Part shown: piece after piece, positions 63,610 to 64,000 of the stretch | Numbering within the stretch: position 1 is the stretch's first letter | Layout: every line of letters begins with the position of its first letter | DNA from: Paracoccus alcaliphilus | GTDB taxonomy: Bacteria; Pseudomonadota; Alphaproteobacteria; Rhodobacterales; Rhodobacteraceae | Length of the DNA stretch: 64,000 nt | Direction of reading: 5' to 3' | NCBI RefSeq assembly: GCF_028553725.1 | Contig: NZ_CP067124.1 | Span: 2,118,001 to 2,182,000, forward strand | The notes under the pieces: model-generated | The model's database searches: none | The model's input: the letters and a program-made list of their open reading frames with translations, nothing else | What the model was told of the DNA's origin: nothing | Made by a program: the position numbers and the translations under genes

Positions 63610-64000
63610 AGTCGGTTCTGAACAACGCGGTTATGCCGCGCCCTGCATCTGAAGTGGTCTGTTAACGACCACGATGATGCCGAGGATGAAGCGGATGACG
63701 AAGGCCCAAAAGGCCCTGAGATGGGCGAGGATCTTGCGGATGTTGTGGCCGCAGGCGCAGAGCACGGCGAAGATCGCATCGCCGATCCTGCCCTTCAGGG
63801 GGCATCTGGTCAATCTGCCGTCTGATTTCATGTGGCCGATCTCGGGCTCGATGGCGCTGCGCCGTTTGAGGAGCTTCGCCAGCGCCGGGGTGATACCGCG
63901 CCGCTGGCCGCTGATCAGGACGCGGGTGGTCTCGATGCCATGCCCGCGATAGCCGCGGTCGACCAGGGCGAGTGTGGGCCTCGTATCGGTCAGGATTTCG
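63610..64000 (-). mobile_element. IS5-type insertion sequence, partial second copy (runs off window)
   Basis: Begins with the inverted repeat AGTCGGTTCTGAACAACGCGG at 63610, identical to the 3' end of the copy at 45441-46927. Encodes on the minus strand the C-terminal part of the same transposase (stop at 63631-63633, through RSAIEPEIGHMKSDGRL to ALVDRGYRGHG). Opposite orientation to the first copy, so the two face each other around the accessory region. Confidence 0.92.

Noticed and set aside
45441..64000. CRISPR array or phage-defence cluster in the accessory region
   Set aside because: No regularly spaced short repeats and no Cas, restriction-modification, Abi or other defence genes. The repeated sequences are insertion-sequence copies and the 240-bp pair.

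Overview
The window is high-GC alphaproteobacterial DNA, most likely from Paracoccus or a close Rhodobacterales relative. Three things point there. The aa3 oxidase cluster runs ctaC-ctaB-small ORF-ctaG-ctaE as in Paracoccus denitrificans, with a very similar subunit II. The tmRNA gene is of the alphaproteobacterial permuted two-piece type with tag ANDNRAPVALAA. The SspB is of the alpha type. The genus is inferred from remembered family sequences, not from a search.

Positions 1 to about 45050 are dense core chromosome. Left to right: hisA-hisF-hisE (minus); a DUF2147 protein; a coupled minus-strand set fumC-VOC-DUF4169-RHH; sspB, a small lipoprotein and the permuted ssrA with a clear promoter; a thioesterase; ppaC and a HAD hydrolase; a MaoC hydratase; ribF with a YcgN-type protein; an M20 amidohydrolase; dnaE; ruvC-ruvA-htpX-ruvB; chorismate mutase; then the minus-strand cell-envelope block ybgC-tolQRAB-pal-cpoB-tilS-ftsH; scoAB; DUF488; topA and dprA; tldD; the cytochrome aa3 assembly operon and SURF1; and thrC, an M16 protease and a GNAT acetyltransferase. 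Many neighbours overlap by ATGA, GTGA or TAATG. Three copies of an intergenic hairpin repeat lie at about 1144, 19352 and 30057.

Positions 45053 to 64000 are an accessory region crowded with insertion sequences. It holds a 1487-bp IS5-type element and an inverted partial second copy, three 1054-bp IS630 copies (one split by an IS4 element), an IS903-like element, two truncated IS427-like copies in inverted orientation, and IS110 and IS481 remnants. Exact target-site duplications allow most insertions to be undone on paper.

Between the insertion sequences are two polymorphic-toxin cassettes that look like orphan type VI secretion effector modules. Cassette 1 (minus, 54165 to 49763) is a DUF4123 protein, a 555-aa effector with a CdiA-CT-like nuclease end, an immunity candidate, and a second small gene split by the IS903-like element. 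Cassette 2 (minus, 61141 to 56612) is a DUF4123 protein, a 243-aa partner, a 450-aa effector with an unrecognised toxin tip, an overlapping immunity candidate, and an immunity-like gene hit by two insertion sequences. No vgrG, hcp or secretion machinery is present.

Upstream of the cassettes lie two 240-bp direct repeats (54266-54505, and 62312-63607 once IS630 is removed). They align without gaps at about 80 % identity, and each contains the 3' half of a tRNA-Val(TAC) ending in CCA. I read them as old attachment sites, meaning the cassettes arrived as integrative islands or were duplicated at a tRNA-Val site. This is the part of the window most likely to be new.
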